DNA of 64,000 nt from Promethearchaeota archaeon (GTDB lineage: Archaea > Asgardarchaeota > Lokiarchaeia > Sigyniarchaeales > SOKP01): the NCBI GenBank assembly GCA_019058445.1, contig JAHPZA010000004.1, positions 416,184-480,183 of the forward strand, given 5' to 3'. The translations under genes were made by a program, and so were the position numbers. The notes beneath the pieces are model-generated. The model saw only the letters and a program-made list of their open reading frames with translations, was not told where the DNA came from and ran no database searches. Every line of letters starts with the position of its first letter. The stretch's first letter is position 1. Of this stretch, positions 63,940-64,000 are shown piece after piece.

Positions 63940-64000
63940 TTATTCTTCAATAAATTTTGGCGGTAAATTTTCTAATCCAGGGAAGGAAAGAGGAGGTTTA
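63940..64000 (-). CDS. C-terminal end of an unidentified gene (partial)
   Basis: The minus strand at the right edge reads an open frame ending PGLENLPPKFIEE and TAA. The composition is protein-like and Pro-rich, and the frame runs off the window. Too short to name. Confidence 0.4.
   Translation of the reverse strand, partial: KPPLSFPGLENLPPKFIEE

Noticed and set aside
1-64000. CRISPR array, prophage or insertion sequence
   Set aside because: No regularly spaced direct repeats, integrase, transposase or phage structural genes were found in any part.

Overview
The window is an AT-rich archaeal chromosome segment, most likely from an Asgard (Lokiarchaeia-like) genome. This lineage call is inferred from gene content, since no rRNA or ribosomal gene is present. 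Archaeal markers are a delta subunit of the acetyl-CoA decarbonylase/synthase complex (CdhD), an archaemetzincin, a TrmB-type regulator, a tRNA-Pro whose sequence is interrupted by an intron-like insert, and frequent Shine-Dalgarno sites matching the usual anti-SD (AGGAGGTGATC). Many PAS/zinc-ribbon/membrane proteins of unknown function and several tandem paralogues fit a large, gene-rich archaeal genome. I see no CRISPR array, insertion sequence, rRNA or prophage.

Layout: 0-4.4 kb holds a truncated QueG-like Fe-S protein, an anchored EEP-fold phosphodiesterase and a large flippase fused to an outside-facing domain. 4.5-11.5 kb is a redox island: one HdrD/GlcF-like Fe-S protein followed upstream by four tandem FAD-dependent GlcD-like dehydrogenases. 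11.7-20.5 kb mixes a hypothetical protein, an ICMT-like membrane methyltransferase flanked by decayed repeats, zinc-ribbon membrane proteins, an MrfA-type DUF1998 helicase and two unknown proteins. 20.5-31 kb is an acyl-CoA/sulfur-relay region: a LysR regulator, two NDP-forming acyl-CoA synthetase alpha subunits, DsrE- and TusA-like proteins, a BcrB/HgdB-like (possibly double-cubane) reductase, a nitronate-monooxygenase-like flavoprotein, an RGG-tailed ferredoxin and an AMP-forming acyl-CoA ligase. 31.9-39.8 kb holds a giant glycine-rich surface protein, CdhD, a secreted protein and paralogous membrane proteins. 39.9-51.8 kb is amino-acid biosynthesis: leuC-leuD, dapF-lysA, dapA-dapB and argG, with a TrmB-type regulator. 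52-57.4 kb has a multi-PAS histidine kinase, its receiver protein, an ADP-ribosylglycohydrolase and archaemetzincin. The rest holds tRNA-Pro, duplicated four-helix membrane proteins, a TIGR04076 protein, a TetR regulator, a DUF1624-like membrane protein and a polyferredoxin.

The most unusual observation is about translation starts. At least six genes have conserved N-terminal domains reaching upstream of every in-frame ATG, GTG or TTG. In each, an ATT or ATA codon lies 8-10 nt after a Shine-Dalgarno-like match, the same spacing seen before ordinary starts here. Examples are the response regulator at 55340 (GGAGGTG then ATA), the TIGR04076 protein at 59844 (GGTGA then ATT), CdhD at 35840, the polyferredoxin at 63093, a secreted protein at 36150, and a membrane protein at 38368 whose ATA overlaps the previous stop as ATAA. 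Together with many TTG starts, this suggests initiation governed mainly by the Shine-Dalgarno site with relaxed start-codon identity. Standard gene callers would truncate these proteins. Coordinates below use the corrected starts where the sequence supports them.
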